Origin: Nitrospiraceae bacterium
Lineage (GTDB): Bacteria > Nitrospirota > Nitrospiria > Nitrospirales > UBA8639
NCBI GenBank assembly: GCA_020632595.1
Contig: JACKFF010000012.1
Span: forward strand, 1 to 64,000
Direction: 5' to 3'
DNA: 64,000 bases
Below the pieces are notes generated by a model. The model was not told the DNA's origin, made no database searches, and was given only the letters and a program-made list of their open reading frames with translations. Position 1 is the first letter of the stretch. Every line of letters begins with the position of its first letter. The position numbers and the translations under genes were made by a program. This document shows positions 33,662 to 41,974 of the stretch, in pieces.

Positions 33662-34600
33662 CTAGTAGACCATCTTTCCTTCCGCCACCATCACCACCTG
33701 GCCTCCCACTTTAATTTCTTTGATCACATCATCATCAGAAAAAATCTGCACCAAAATACGGGACGGCCGATCAATTTCATATCCTTGCTCCATAACCACT
33801 TCAGTGGTCGGACCAACTTCTACGACTCCATTTTTAACTAAATAGGCACCTAGGGCGCCACTTGCGCTGCCTGTTGCAGGGTCCTCCGAAATGCCGATGG
33901 GATCGGCAAACATTCTCGTGTGAACAGTGGCGCTTTCCTCCACTGTCATCGTTGTAAAAATCATAATTCCATTGGCCCCAAAGCGAGCACAAATCTCTAA
34001 AACTTCAGAATGATCAACCTCCATGGATTTTGCGGCTGTCAGACTTCGAATGGGTACAATGAGTACCGGTAATCCTGTCGATACCAATTCAACAGGGAAA
34101 AGGGTATCGGCAATGAGCGATCTGTGAATTCCCAAAGCCTTGGCAATATCATAAATGGCCTCCGCCTGTGTGATGACATCTATAAATTGCGGAGAGGGTT
34201 GCGACATAATGACCTGTTCAATTTGTCCCTTCAGAACAATAAGGTCAAGCGCATATAAGCCCAGGGTACATTCATAAAAAACTTTCGTCACGGGCTCCTG
34301 CAAGGCAAGATGCTTTAGTGTCCCAAGAACATAAAATGTCCCCAAAATCGGATGACCCGCAAACGGAATTTCTTGGAGCGGGGTAAAGATCCTCACCTTG
34401 GCGGCAGCCTTGGGATCGGTAGGTGGAAGGATAAACACCGTTTCAGACAAATTCATTTCACGCGCAATTTGTTGAAACTCCCGCTCGCTAAGCTCTCCTG
34501 CGGACGGAAACACTGCCAATGGATTACCGCCAAAAGGCTCACTGGTAAACACATCAACCTGATAAAATTGAAGCCAGTTTTTAGAAGAATCCATAATCAA
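33662..34600 (-). CDS. PhzF-family isomerase
   Basis: A 312-residue protein of the PhzF/DapF-like fold with two related halves. Motifs: FYQVDVFTSEPFGGNPLAVF, REMNLSETVFILPPTD with the catalytic Glu, VRIFTPLQEIPFAGHPILGT, and DPIGISEDPATGSASGALGA in the second half. PhzF isomerises an intermediate of phenazine synthesis, but most members of the family are general and of unknown substrate. No other phenazine gene is nearby, so a phenazine role should not be assumed. The start MIMDSSKN at 34600 lies next to an alternative ATG two codons later. Confidence 0.85.
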   Translation of the reverse strand: MIMDSSKNWLQFYQVDVFTSEPFGGNPLAVFPSAGELSEREFQQIAREMNLSETVFILPPTDPKAAAKVRIFTPLQEIPFAGHPILGTFYVLGTLKHLALQEPVTKVFYECTLGLYALDLIVLKGQIEQVIMSQPSPQFIDVITQAEAIYDIAKALGIHRSLIADTLFPVELVSTGLPVLIVPIRSLTAAKSMEVDHSEVLEICARFGANGIMIFTTMTVEESATVHTRMFADPIGISEDPATGSASGALGAYLVKNGVVEVGPTTEVVMEQGYEIDRPSRILVQIFSDDDVIKEIKVGGQVVMVAEGKMVY

Positions 34601-34697
34601 CTTGAAAACATTTCAGGTGGGATTCATGACATGTTAGGCGAATCTCAAAACAACAAACTATACAGGGCATGACAGCATAAGAGGATATAAGGAAATT

Positions 34698-34910
34698 TTA
34701 CTGACCTCCCGTAACCATGCATTCCTCATAAGCTCTTTGCCAGCCGGGAACTCCTCTCCCTCCCATTCTCCCATCAGTTATCTTTTCACACATTAACGAA
34801 TCGTTTGCTTTCTTTTGTTGACTGAATGTCTCCTGGCTTTCCAAATTCCCGGAACACCCCACAGCCCCCACTAGCAATAAAAAAAAGAATACTTCTCTTT
34901 CCCTTTTCAC
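34698..34910 (-). CDS. Small lipoprotein
   Basis: A GTG start at 34910 is chosen because GGAGG lies eight bases upstream. The 70-residue product reads VKREREVFFFLLLVGAVGCS, a lipoprotein signal with lipobox VGAVGC, and continues to a short mature part with MCEKITDGRMGGRGVPGWQR and a second Cys in AYEECMVTGG. The two further Cys could form a disulfide. Its function is unknown. It lies 85 bp downstream of the radical SAM gene on the same strand and may be its last operon member. A longer reading to 34967 has no ribosome site. Confidence 0.55.
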   Translation of the reverse strand: MKREREVFFFLLLVGAVGCSGNLESQETFSQQKKANDSLMCEKITDGRMGGRGVPGWQRAYEECMVTGGQ

Positions 34911-34995
34911 CAGCAATACCTCCAAAATCTTGATTGGTTCGGTAGGTCTGGACCACCTACCTCCCATCTACTTTTTTAGAAAATATTCCGACAAT

Positions 34996-36240
34996 TTACG
35001 CTAATAACGGGATTGCTTCATAAGAACGAGCCAAGGGATTTCGCACATAGTCCTGCACATAGTTTTGTAGTGATCCATTTCGATACAATCGATTATTGGC
35101 AAACTTCGTGCTAATTTTTGGCAAAACCCTGACCTTCACTCCGGTCTTACTTACAAAATCGTCAACATGAACCCCGGCAATATCGCGATTCGGACCTCTT
35201 CCGGACTCCACAATACATTGGGGGACATAAATATATTTCTCTGTTGTCAGCCGTTTGGCAATGTCATTTAACGTCAACAAAACCGTACAATCAGAATCCC
35301 CTCCAAGAGTGGCATTGGGAACATGGAGAAACTTTGCTCGATTTCTCCTGAACATAGACAATATCCGGAATACACTGCCCGCCATAACGACCGAATCCCG
35401 TTTTTCTAATTCCAAAGAGTCAAATAGACTGAGAATTCGCTTTCGGTTCAAAAAAGCCGTCACATAGGCTTCAGTATGAATGGTCGTAAAATTTGGAAGG
35501 CCCGCATCGTATATCTTTTCCGCCTCAACAGCAAGATATTTTCGACCTTGCCTCATCATACGACTTGCTGCCTCTTGAATTCCGCCCACCGGCGTCAAAC
35601 ATCCCATCCACAATACACATCGAGGATTAATTCGGGAAATCGTTTTCGCATCTGCAGACATGGTGTTTTCATCAAAAGCATAAAAATTTGCAGAAGAAAC
35701 TGCAGGACCATCCAAAATCTTCATCAGATGCTTAACCGATGGAGCATGCGGCATCAGTTTTTGTCGATACGCCCCAAGTGTAATGACGGATAACTCAAAA
35801 TTTATTCTTCCCGGATATTGCTCCACCAACCGATGAATCTTGGGAACATGGACAAAACCAACCGTGAAAAATTGAATGCTTTTATCAGTAAATTTCAAAA
35901 AATCTTCGATCCACTCCATGGCTTTCGGATGAAGAAACAAATCAGTCCATTCCATGTATTCATTACCACCCAGGCACCAGAACTGAAGAGGATCTGTTGG
36001 CTTAGAGTTAATATAATTCAACATAAACCGCCAGTCTTCCTGGGAGGTTTTGGGTGGGGCCAGTGTCTCTCGGTAGGAATGGTCTAATTCATAGCAAAAT
36101 GCACATTTGACCGGACATTGTTTCCCTAAGCTCAACGGAATTTTCCCTGCATCCATTTCCCGCTTCAACACATCGCGGTAATCCTGACCGGCAAATAACT
36201 TTGGAGCTTCTAATATGGGGAGTTCACGCAGCATCGTCAA
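34996..36240 (-). CDS. Radical SAM protein of unknown function
   Basis: A 414-residue protein with the canonical cluster motif in SLGKQCPVKCAFCYELDHSY (CxxxCxxC, near residues 42-49). Next to it are a possible SAM-contact segment (LQFWCLGGNEYMEW) and a C-terminal half without a second iron-sulfur motif. That half includes HVPNATLGGDSDCTVLLTLN, then YVPQCIVESGRGPNRDIAGV. There is no B12-binding domain and no SPASM cysteine cluster. The start is TTG 36240 or ATG 36234; neither has a clear ribosome site. It neighbours two B12-type radical SAM genes on the same strand, about 400 bp away, with a J-like gene in between on the other strand. Confidence 0.8.
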   Translation of the reverse strand: MTMLRELPILEAPKLFAGQDYRDVLKREMDAGKIPLSLGKQCPVKCAFCYELDHSYRETLAPPKTSQEDWRFMLNYINSKPTDPLQFWCLGGNEYMEWTDLFLHPKAMEWIEDFLKFTDKSIQFFTVGFVHVPKIHRLVEQYPGRINFELSVITLGAYRQKLMPHAPSVKHLMKILDGPAVSSANFYAFDENTMSADAKTISRINPRCVLWMGCLTPVGGIQEAASRMMRQGRKYLAVEAEKIYDAGLPNFTTIHTEAYVTAFLNRKRILSLFDSLELEKRDSVVMAGSVFRILSMFRRNRAKFLHVPNATLGGDSDCTVLLTLNDIAKRLTTEKYIYVPQCIVESGRGPNRDIAGVHVDDFVSKTGVKVRVLPKISTKFANNRLYRNGSLQNYVQDYVRNPLARSYEAIPLLA

Positions 36241-36362
36241 AAATTTCTAAGAAAAGTCCGCCTGTGGTTAAATCTGAAATCCAATTGACAGTTTGACTGC
36301 TCTTTTGAAACACTTGAGCATATCAATCAGGCTGCTGAGCACCATAAAACCTTAAAATTTTC

Positions 36363-36653
36363 ATGATTTCCTCAAGCAACCCGAATCCGATGACCATCGA
36401 ACAGGCACTGCTGATTCTAGACCTAACGGAGCCATTTTCGCCTGATGCCCTTCAGAAACAATATGAAGAGGCCAGGCGAATCTGGTATCCGTCACGTTAC
36501 GCAGGCCTCACCAATAATCCTGCGAAGTATATGGAAATGTACAAAAAGGGAGAGGCCAAAACTAAAGAAATTCATGCAGCCTATCAAATTCTATCTAATC
36601 ATCTGCTGAATAGCTGTCCCTCTGAACAACAGGATGATCACGGAGCAGCATGA
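36363..36653 (+). CDS. J-like small protein lacking HPD
   Basis: A 96-residue protein, or 87 residues from ATG 36390. Its predicted helices follow the J-domain order: IEQALLILDLTEPFSPDALQ as helix I, KQYEEARRIWYPSRYAGLT as helix II and loop, NPAKYMEMYKKGEAKTKEIH and AAYQIL as helix III. The loop that normally carries His-Pro-Asp reads YPSRYAG, so Hsp70 activation should be lost. Relatives of this kind act as adaptors. Its 3' end overlaps the end of the B12-radical SAM gene on the other strand by 16 bp. No Shine-Dalgarno is seen before 36363. Confidence 0.55.
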   Translation: MISSSNPNPMTIEQALLILDLTEPFSPDALQKQYEEARRIWYPSRYAGLTNNPAKYMEMYKKGEAKTKEIHAAYQILSNHLLNSCPSEQQDDHGAA

Positions 36654-38605
36654 CTGACCACACGGGACATTCCTGTCTCCCCTTTTGAATTTTTCTCGGA
36701 AGGCGCATTAGACACAGGCCAGGTGATAAGACCTTGAACCCCATCAGTTCGTGGTTCATCCTGCCCGGCTTTCATTGCATAGATCTGAGGCAGGTAATTC
36801 GTACCGAATTTAGAAATATAGAGGAATACATGTTCACGAGCATTAACTCTAACAGCCCAGGGCTCAAAATCCTTCTGATAAAACTCCTCTGCTAATTGCA
36901 TCGCCTCCAGACAAGTAATCCCACCTGGTTCTTTCAGCGTGTAATAGTAATCGAGAGGCATATCATACTCTTCCTGTTTATGAATGGTGATACCAAACTT
37001 ATCAGGATTCCGAACCATGGGTGTATGTCGGTAGGCCACAAAATAAAACAATTCCACCGAATGAATATACCGTTTATTTTCCAGAAGAAATTCCCGTGTC
37101 TCCTCGGCTTCATTTCGTGTTTCGCCGGGAAAACCATAGAAAGCCATCACATGATTCCAGATGCCGGCTTTGGCGGCTTCTCGTAGGTTATTTTCAATCA
37201 CTGCCTTTTTCGCATGCTTATCCATAAGCTCCAGTACACGCTCGTTTGCCGATTCCATACCATAATACAGCGTGCAACAGCCGGCTCGAACCGCTTGCTT
37301 CCATATTTCTGGATCCTGCAATGATTCTTCAAACCGGATTAAGGTCGTCCATTTTATCCCCACCTGTTCCTCAATCAACAATTGCGAAACTTTTTTTAAT
37401 AACGCGGGAGGATAGGATTCATCGGAAAACAAGAAGTGCTCTGCCTGGTATTTCTCCTTTAAGGCTTTGATCTCTCGGACCACATCGTGCGCGGGCTTTC
37501 CACGGTACTGATCGAAATATCCCTGCCCATGATCACAAAAGGTGCATCGTCCCCAATAACACCCTCGAGTGGCCAAGTAGGGTAAAATTCGGACCGGGAC
37601 AAAATAGGCATCCAACGGTAATCCCTCAAAATCCGGAAGAGGCAAGGCCGTCGTCTTTTCGGTATATATTTCATCATTTACACGGACCTCCCCTTCTTGA
37701 TTCCACATCAAGTTAGGGACCTTGACCCAATCTCGTTCACCCGCCAGCGCTTCCAGCAACCAAACCAACGCATGTTCTCCTTCATACAAAATGGCCGAAT
37801 CAAAGACATGCGTGAAAAATTCCTTCCGTTTTGGGAGATCATCTTTTAACCGGGTAATCACGTTGCCACCCACAGTCACATGAATGTCGGGAAATTCCTC
37901 CTTAATCATTTTACAAAAGGTCATACCCGCCAGGAGTTGCATTTGGGTCCCGACGGAAACTCCTATCACTTCCGGTTGCTCTTTCTGGATAGCAGGAAGC
38001 ACTAACTGACGGCACACATCCCGATACACGTTAACAAGATCGTCATCCAGGCATGCCAACACTTCACTCGAAACTCCCGAGCGATACCCCAGATTACTTT
38101 CCATGGGATAGAATACGAGGGAAGCAGGGAAATAGGCGGCAGAAATAAATTGCATAACGTCCCGGAATGTTTGCAAGGCCCATTCCAGTTTTCCTGCATC
38201 ATAAAATGACTCGCCTCGCACAATGGCTTTGGCTTCTATTGCTCGTTCAGCCAATTCCATCACATCTATAGCATCTTGCAATGCCAAACAAGCCAGTCGG
38301 TCTCGTTCGAAATCAGTCAATTCATTGCAGGCTTTTCGTTCGTTCAAACCTCGCCGTTGCTGATCCATTCGAAGCTTTACCCAGATTAAAAAAGTATCAC
38401 TGAAAAACCAGTCGTACATTTCAATGTTGACATCCTTCTGTACCACCTCATGGCCATAGGAGCGGAGGACGGCAGTCAGGCTGGGTAAAGCAAGGTATGG
38501 AGCGGTAGGAACCCATTCCGGAGGAAAGAGCAGCATTGTTTTAAACGTCCGTCTGGATTTATCGGTCGAACCACCACGCTCGATTTCAATTAAGGAATCA
38601 GTCAT
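36638..38605 (-). CDS. B12-binding-type radical SAM protein (paralog A)
   Basis: A 655-residue protein. The N-terminal part (about 20-300) has the cobalamin-binding Rossmann pattern of class B radical SAM enzymes: LLFPPEWVPTAPYLALPSLT, then IGVSVGTQMQLLAGMTFCKM and FPDIHVTVGGNV. The radical SAM core starts near 345 with PYLATRGCYWGRCTFCDHGQ. The spacing there is C-x4-C-x2-C, not the usual C-x3-C-x2-C. The segment HFLFSDESYPPALLKK follows. AGGAGCG precedes ATG 38605. It is about 20 bp downstream of a paralog of almost equal length, so they form an operon. Such proteins often methylate unactivated carbons in natural products, lipids or peptides; the substrate here is unknown. Confidence 0.88.
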   Translation of the reverse strand: MTDSLIEIERGGSTDKSRRTFKTMLLFPPEWVPTAPYLALPSLTAVLRSYGHEVVQKDVNIEMYDWFFSDTFLIWVKLRMDQQRRGLNERKACNELTDFERDRLACLALQDAIDVMELAERAIEAKAIVRGESFYDAGKLEWALQTFRDVMQFISAAYFPASLVFYPMESNLGYRSGVSSEVLACLDDDLVNVYRDVCRQLVLPAIQKEQPEVIGVSVGTQMQLLAGMTFCKMIKEEFPDIHVTVGGNVITRLKDDLPKRKEFFTHVFDSAILYEGEHALVWLLEALAGERDWVKVPNLMWNQEGEVRVNDEIYTEKTTALPLPDFEGLPLDAYFVPVRILPYLATRGCYWGRCTFCDHGQGYFDQYRGKPAHDVVREIKALKEKYQAEHFLFSDESYPPALLKKVSQLLIEEQVGIKWTTLIRFEESLQDPEIWKQAVRAGCCTLYYGMESANERVLELMDKHAKKAVIENNLREAAKAGIWNHVMAFYGFPGETRNEAEETREFLLENKRYIHSVELFYFVAYRHTPMVRNPDKFGITIHKQEEYDMPLDYYYTLKEPGGITCLEAMQLAEEFYQKDFEPWAVRVNAREHVFLYISKFGTNYLPQIYAMKAGQDEPRTDGVQGLITWPVSNAPSEKNSKGETGMSRVVSHAAP

Positions 38606-38624
38606 AAGGTCAACGCTCCTGACA

Positions 38625-40520
38625 TTAGACAGAGGCTAATTTTGTTGAGGGATCGTGCGAGTCGAGCCGAAATTGCAGCGAAGGCAACTTATTGGTCCCG
38701 AAATGGGCCACGTATAAAAACACATACTCCCGCACGAAAATTTTCAAATCCCACCCAGCATAATGATTTTGCTCAAATTCCTCGAATACCCGTTCGGCAT
38801 CCTCAATACTCAATCCTTCCTTCACGGTAAAATAGTAATCCAAAGCCAGATCCCATTCCGGATTTTTATAATAGGTGATGCCGAATTTTTCAGGATTCTT
38901 CGCGACGGGAGTATGTTTGCTCAAATCAAATGTCCCAAATCCAATCGAATGGACGTGTTCTCGATTATCTTCTAAAAATTGAATAGAGAATTTGGCCTCT
39001 TGGTAGGTTTCCCCAGGGAATCCAAAAAAACCCATGACATGGTTCCAAACCCCGTGTTTAGAGGATAACTCCAAGCTTCGCTGGATCACCTCCGTGGTGG
39101 TCGCCTTATCCATGAGTTGAAGCACGCGCTCACTTCCGGATTCGTAGCCCATATGGAGAAATTTACATCCCGACGTCCTGGCATCCGCCCAAACCTGGTC
39201 CTCAAGAAGACTCTTTTCAAAACGGATATGTGTAGTCCAGGCAATATCCAAATTCGATTCAATTAATTTTTTGGTGAGCTTCCGAAATAGAGCAGGTGGA
39301 TATGACTCATCTGTAAAATGAAAATGTCGGGCCTGATACTTATTTTTCAAATAGGTGAGTTCTTCAATAATCTGCCAATCCCTTTTGGTCCGATACCCTG
39401 CTGTATAGCCCTCACCATGATCACAGAACTCACACCGCCCCCAGTAACATCCGCGAGTGGCTAAATAGGGAAGAATCGGCTCGGGTACAAAGTATTTCTC
39501 CAGTGGCAATCCGTCGAAATCTGGAGGAGGTAGTTCGCCCATATTTTCGGCGTAGGATTCGGAATTTACATGAATCCCAGCTGCATCTCTGAACAGTAAA
39601 TTAGGAACATGGGATAAATCCCCATCCGAGACTATGGCTTCCACTAATCGCAATAAAGCCGTCTCCCCTTCATAGACAATCGCGCTATCAAATAATGCGA
39701 AGAGCTTTGGGATATCAGGAAGCACTTCTCTCAGGCGGGTGACAGTATTACCTCCGATGGTCACATGAATATCGGGAAATTGCTCCTTAATAAGTGCACA
39801 AAATGTCATAGAGGAAAACAATTGCTGCCGAAGAACAATTGAAATCCCAATGACATCAGGCTTTTCGGCCAGAATCGCCGGCTTCAGAATTTCCTCAAAG
39901 ACATCCCGATAAATATTAACTTGAGTATCTTCCACGGCCTCAAGCACTTCTGACGACATAAACAGTTTGTAGGATAAATCGGTTTCCATCGGAGGCATAC
40001 AGATCCTTGCCGGGGCATACACCAAGGATATCGTGGCCGTCACTTCCCTGAATGTGTTCATCACCCATTCCAGCTTGTCACTTTCATAAAACTCCCGGCT
40101 TCGAACAATTTCCTTGGCTTTCTCGGCTCTTTCAGCTAAATCACTGATGTAGCCTCGGGTACAATTGCAGAGAGCTAACTGAAGGTCCACTTCCTCATCC
40201 GTTAATTCACGACTCCTCCTAATTTTTTTGAGACGATCAAGTTGCTGGGGAACTTTTTTAAGAATGCGCCGAAGGAAGTCCCGGCTAAAATACCAGTCGT
40301 ACATTTCGAGATTGACATCTTTTTGGATGACGTCATGGCCGGCTGATCGAAGAAAAGCCGTTAAGGTCGGAAGGCTTAGATAGGGTTCTGAGGGGTACCA
40401 GTCTGGTGGAAAGACCAACAGAATCTTGGCCTTACTGATTGAATCTTTGGAATCAGTGGTTTTTGGAAATTGAATCTTAGAGGGGCGAATCAACCCGCCT
40501 TTATCATAATTTATCCTCAT
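38625..40520 (-). CDS. B12-binding-type radical SAM protein (paralog B)
   Basis: A 631-residue paralog of the downstream gene, with the same layout: KILLVFPPDWYPSEPYLSLP, IGISIVLRQQLFSSMTFCAL, FPDIHVTIGGNTVTRLREVL, and PYLATRGCYWGRCEFCDHGE with the same C-x4-C-x2-C spacing, then HFHFTDESYPPALFRK. The two copies probably arose by duplication and act on related substrates or as a heterodimer. AAGGTG lies upstream of ATG 40520. The upstream 340-bp AT-rich gap holds its promoter; TTGAGT and TAATTT with an 18-bp spacer can be drawn on the minus strand. The divergent gene at 40861 is of unknown function. Confidence 0.88.
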   Translation of the reverse strand: MRINYDKGGLIRPSKIQFPKTTDSKDSISKAKILLVFPPDWYPSEPYLSLPTLTAFLRSAGHDVIQKDVNLEMYDWYFSRDFLRRILKKVPQQLDRLKKIRRSRELTDEEVDLQLALCNCTRGYISDLAERAEKAKEIVRSREFYESDKLEWVMNTFREVTATISLVYAPARICMPPMETDLSYKLFMSSEVLEAVEDTQVNIYRDVFEEILKPAILAEKPDVIGISIVLRQQLFSSMTFCALIKEQFPDIHVTIGGNTVTRLREVLPDIPKLFALFDSAIVYEGETALLRLVEAIVSDGDLSHVPNLLFRDAAGIHVNSESYAENMGELPPPDFDGLPLEKYFVPEPILPYLATRGCYWGRCEFCDHGEGYTAGYRTKRDWQIIEELTYLKNKYQARHFHFTDESYPPALFRKLTKKLIESNLDIAWTTHIRFEKSLLEDQVWADARTSGCKFLHMGYESGSERVLQLMDKATTTEVIQRSLELSSKHGVWNHVMGFFGFPGETYQEAKFSIQFLEDNREHVHSIGFGTFDLSKHTPVAKNPEKFGITYYKNPEWDLALDYYFTVKEGLSIEDAERVFEEFEQNHYAGWDLKIFVREYVFLYVAHFGTNKLPSLQFRLDSHDPSTKLASV

Positions 40521-40860
40521 TTTAACACCTTAGGTAAAATTATTTATTCGCGTTTAATTCACTCAAACCAATATCATGAATAACGTAATTCATTCCTATT
40601 TCTTATCATAAAGTAACCCATTGATTTTTATTAGTTTTTTTCATTAGATAGATTCCCCATTCTAAGTCCTTGAAAAAACCATGGTCAAGGCCAATCGCAC
40701 ATTCAACCAGTATTAAAAAATTTATATTTGACCCAATAATACCTTCATATTAAAATCACTCATCTGCCCTTGGAATTCCTTCCTTGTCTGGTAGCCGACT
40801 CTTCATCAACATTTTAAAAATTTCTTAGGTCTACTAAGAAATAACTGTGAGGAAATAACC
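40521..40860. other. AT-rich divergent intergenic region
   Basis: This 340-bp gap between the radical SAM operon and an unknown gene contains a well-formed plus-strand promoter (40728-40756) and a weaker minus-strand one near the radical SAM start. I see no riboswitch. In particular, no B12-box-like sequence was recognised. Confidence 0.4.
40728..40756 (+). promoter_or_regulatory. Sigma-70-type promoter
   Basis: TTGACC (40728-40733), a 17-bp spacer and TAAAAT (40751-40756), each box with one mismatch to consensus. Transcription would start near 40763, giving a leader of about 98 bases before the gene at 40861. Confidence 0.55.
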
Positions 40861-41358
40861 ATGCCTAAATGTCGCAACTGGATGTCGTATCTAATGGATT
40901 CACTAGTCAATTCTGGCACCATGCCCTCATGGGAAGCCCTCCAATATCTCGTAACGAACCTGCTAGGTGAGGCTCCAAACCCACACCTCCATCAGAGCAA
41001 ATCGCCTTATGAAACGACACAACAACTCCTCCATCGTATTTATGGACCAATCGTTGAAGCCGCCTCCCGCACAGTTGAACTTCCTACCCAGGCCATGATT
41101 CACATGTTTACGGATATCAGTCTCATTGGGAAATCGGCCGTCTTGGTGGTGTATTTTCCAGGACAAAACGCTCCTCACCAATTGTTGCTATTGGACTCGG
41201 TTCCTGCCTGGGACTTGGTTTTTGAAAATTCTTCTGCGTTTGATATTTGGGCTGAAGAACGATATCAATGGATCGTGAAAGCCCTTCAGAGCATTAGTCA
41301 CCCCATCGAATCTTCTATACTTGAATGTCCCGACAACCTCCAACCGATCCTGGTCTAA
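40861..41358 (+). CDS. Conserved-looking protein of unknown function
   Basis: A 165-residue protein with GAGGAAATAACC before ATG 40861. No signal peptide or TM segment is visible. It has a helical N-terminal half (MDSLVNSGTMPSWEALQYLV) and a mixed C-terminal half with GKSAVLVVYFPGQNAPHQLL and WDLVFENSSAFDIWAEERYQ, compatible with a small alpha/beta domain. I do not recognise the family. It is divergent from the B12-radical SAM operon and has its own good promoter, so any link to that operon is only by position. Confidence 0.6.
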   Translation: MPKCRNWMSYLMDSLVNSGTMPSWEALQYLVTNLLGEAPNPHLHQSKSPYETTQQLLHRIYGPIVEAASRTVELPTQAMIHMFTDISLIGKSAVLVVYFPGQNAPHQLLLLDSVPAWDLVFENSSAFDIWAEERYQWIVKALQSISHPIESSILECPDNLQPILV

Positions 41359-41643
41359 TCTAAGCAGGCGTGTCAGGACCTAGAAATTGAGCGAAGCTGG
41401 CAGAGTTCCACCCCTATTGCGACGATGAGAAAGCCTTGGCTACAACGTTGTTAGCCTTGGACAATTATTTTCATGGGTTTCATTGAAAGTACGCTGGCCT
41501 AAGGAACAAAGAAAGAAAGTCTCACATAGATGGGATTCATAACCGGCCATTCTAGTCGGAAAAGCCCTTTCCTTTGTTAGACTTGACAGTCCACCTGACG
41601 AGGCGTTATCCATGAAAACAGTACGATACAACATGAGGTACCT

Positions 41644-41862
41644 ATGCCAATCAATGTGTTACTCAAAAACTCCCCGAGAGGTCGGGGTCCAGAACCAAGC
41701 CAGGCACTCTTAAAAGAAGTTCAGGAATTACCAGAAGGTGAAGAGCGAACAATAGAAGCTGATTTGGCAGCTCAAGAAATTCAGGCCTTATGGGAATCCC
41801 AAGAAATTGGGATCAGCCGTTGGTCGGGTGAAAGTGGCCAGCGATATTCTGATCCGGATTAG
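41644..41862 (+). CDS. Small acidic protein of unknown function
   Basis: A 72-residue protein with ATGAGGT before ATG 41644. It is rich in Glu and Gln: PEPSQALLKEVQELPEGEER, then TIEADLAAQEIQALWESQEI, which should form one long amphipathic helix. No known motif. The preceding 285 bp contain no other gene. It lies 112 bp before the end of metH, which is on the opposite strand. Moderate support from the ribosome site only. Confidence 0.45.
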   Translation: MPINVLLKNSPRGRGPEPSQALLKEVQELPEGEERTIEADLAAQEIQALWESQEIGISRWSGESGQRYSDPD

Positions 41863-41974
41863 CACTCGTGGATGTCGGACCAACTTCATAACAGTCCTCC
41901 TGCCTTTCTCCCAAAGATTTCATAGACCAATCCCGCCACTCTCAAAAATTGAAACTCAAAATTCACCATACCCT

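Noticed and set aside
33662..34600. Phenazine biosynthesis
   Set aside because: PhzF-like proteins are widespread with other roles; no other phz gene is present.
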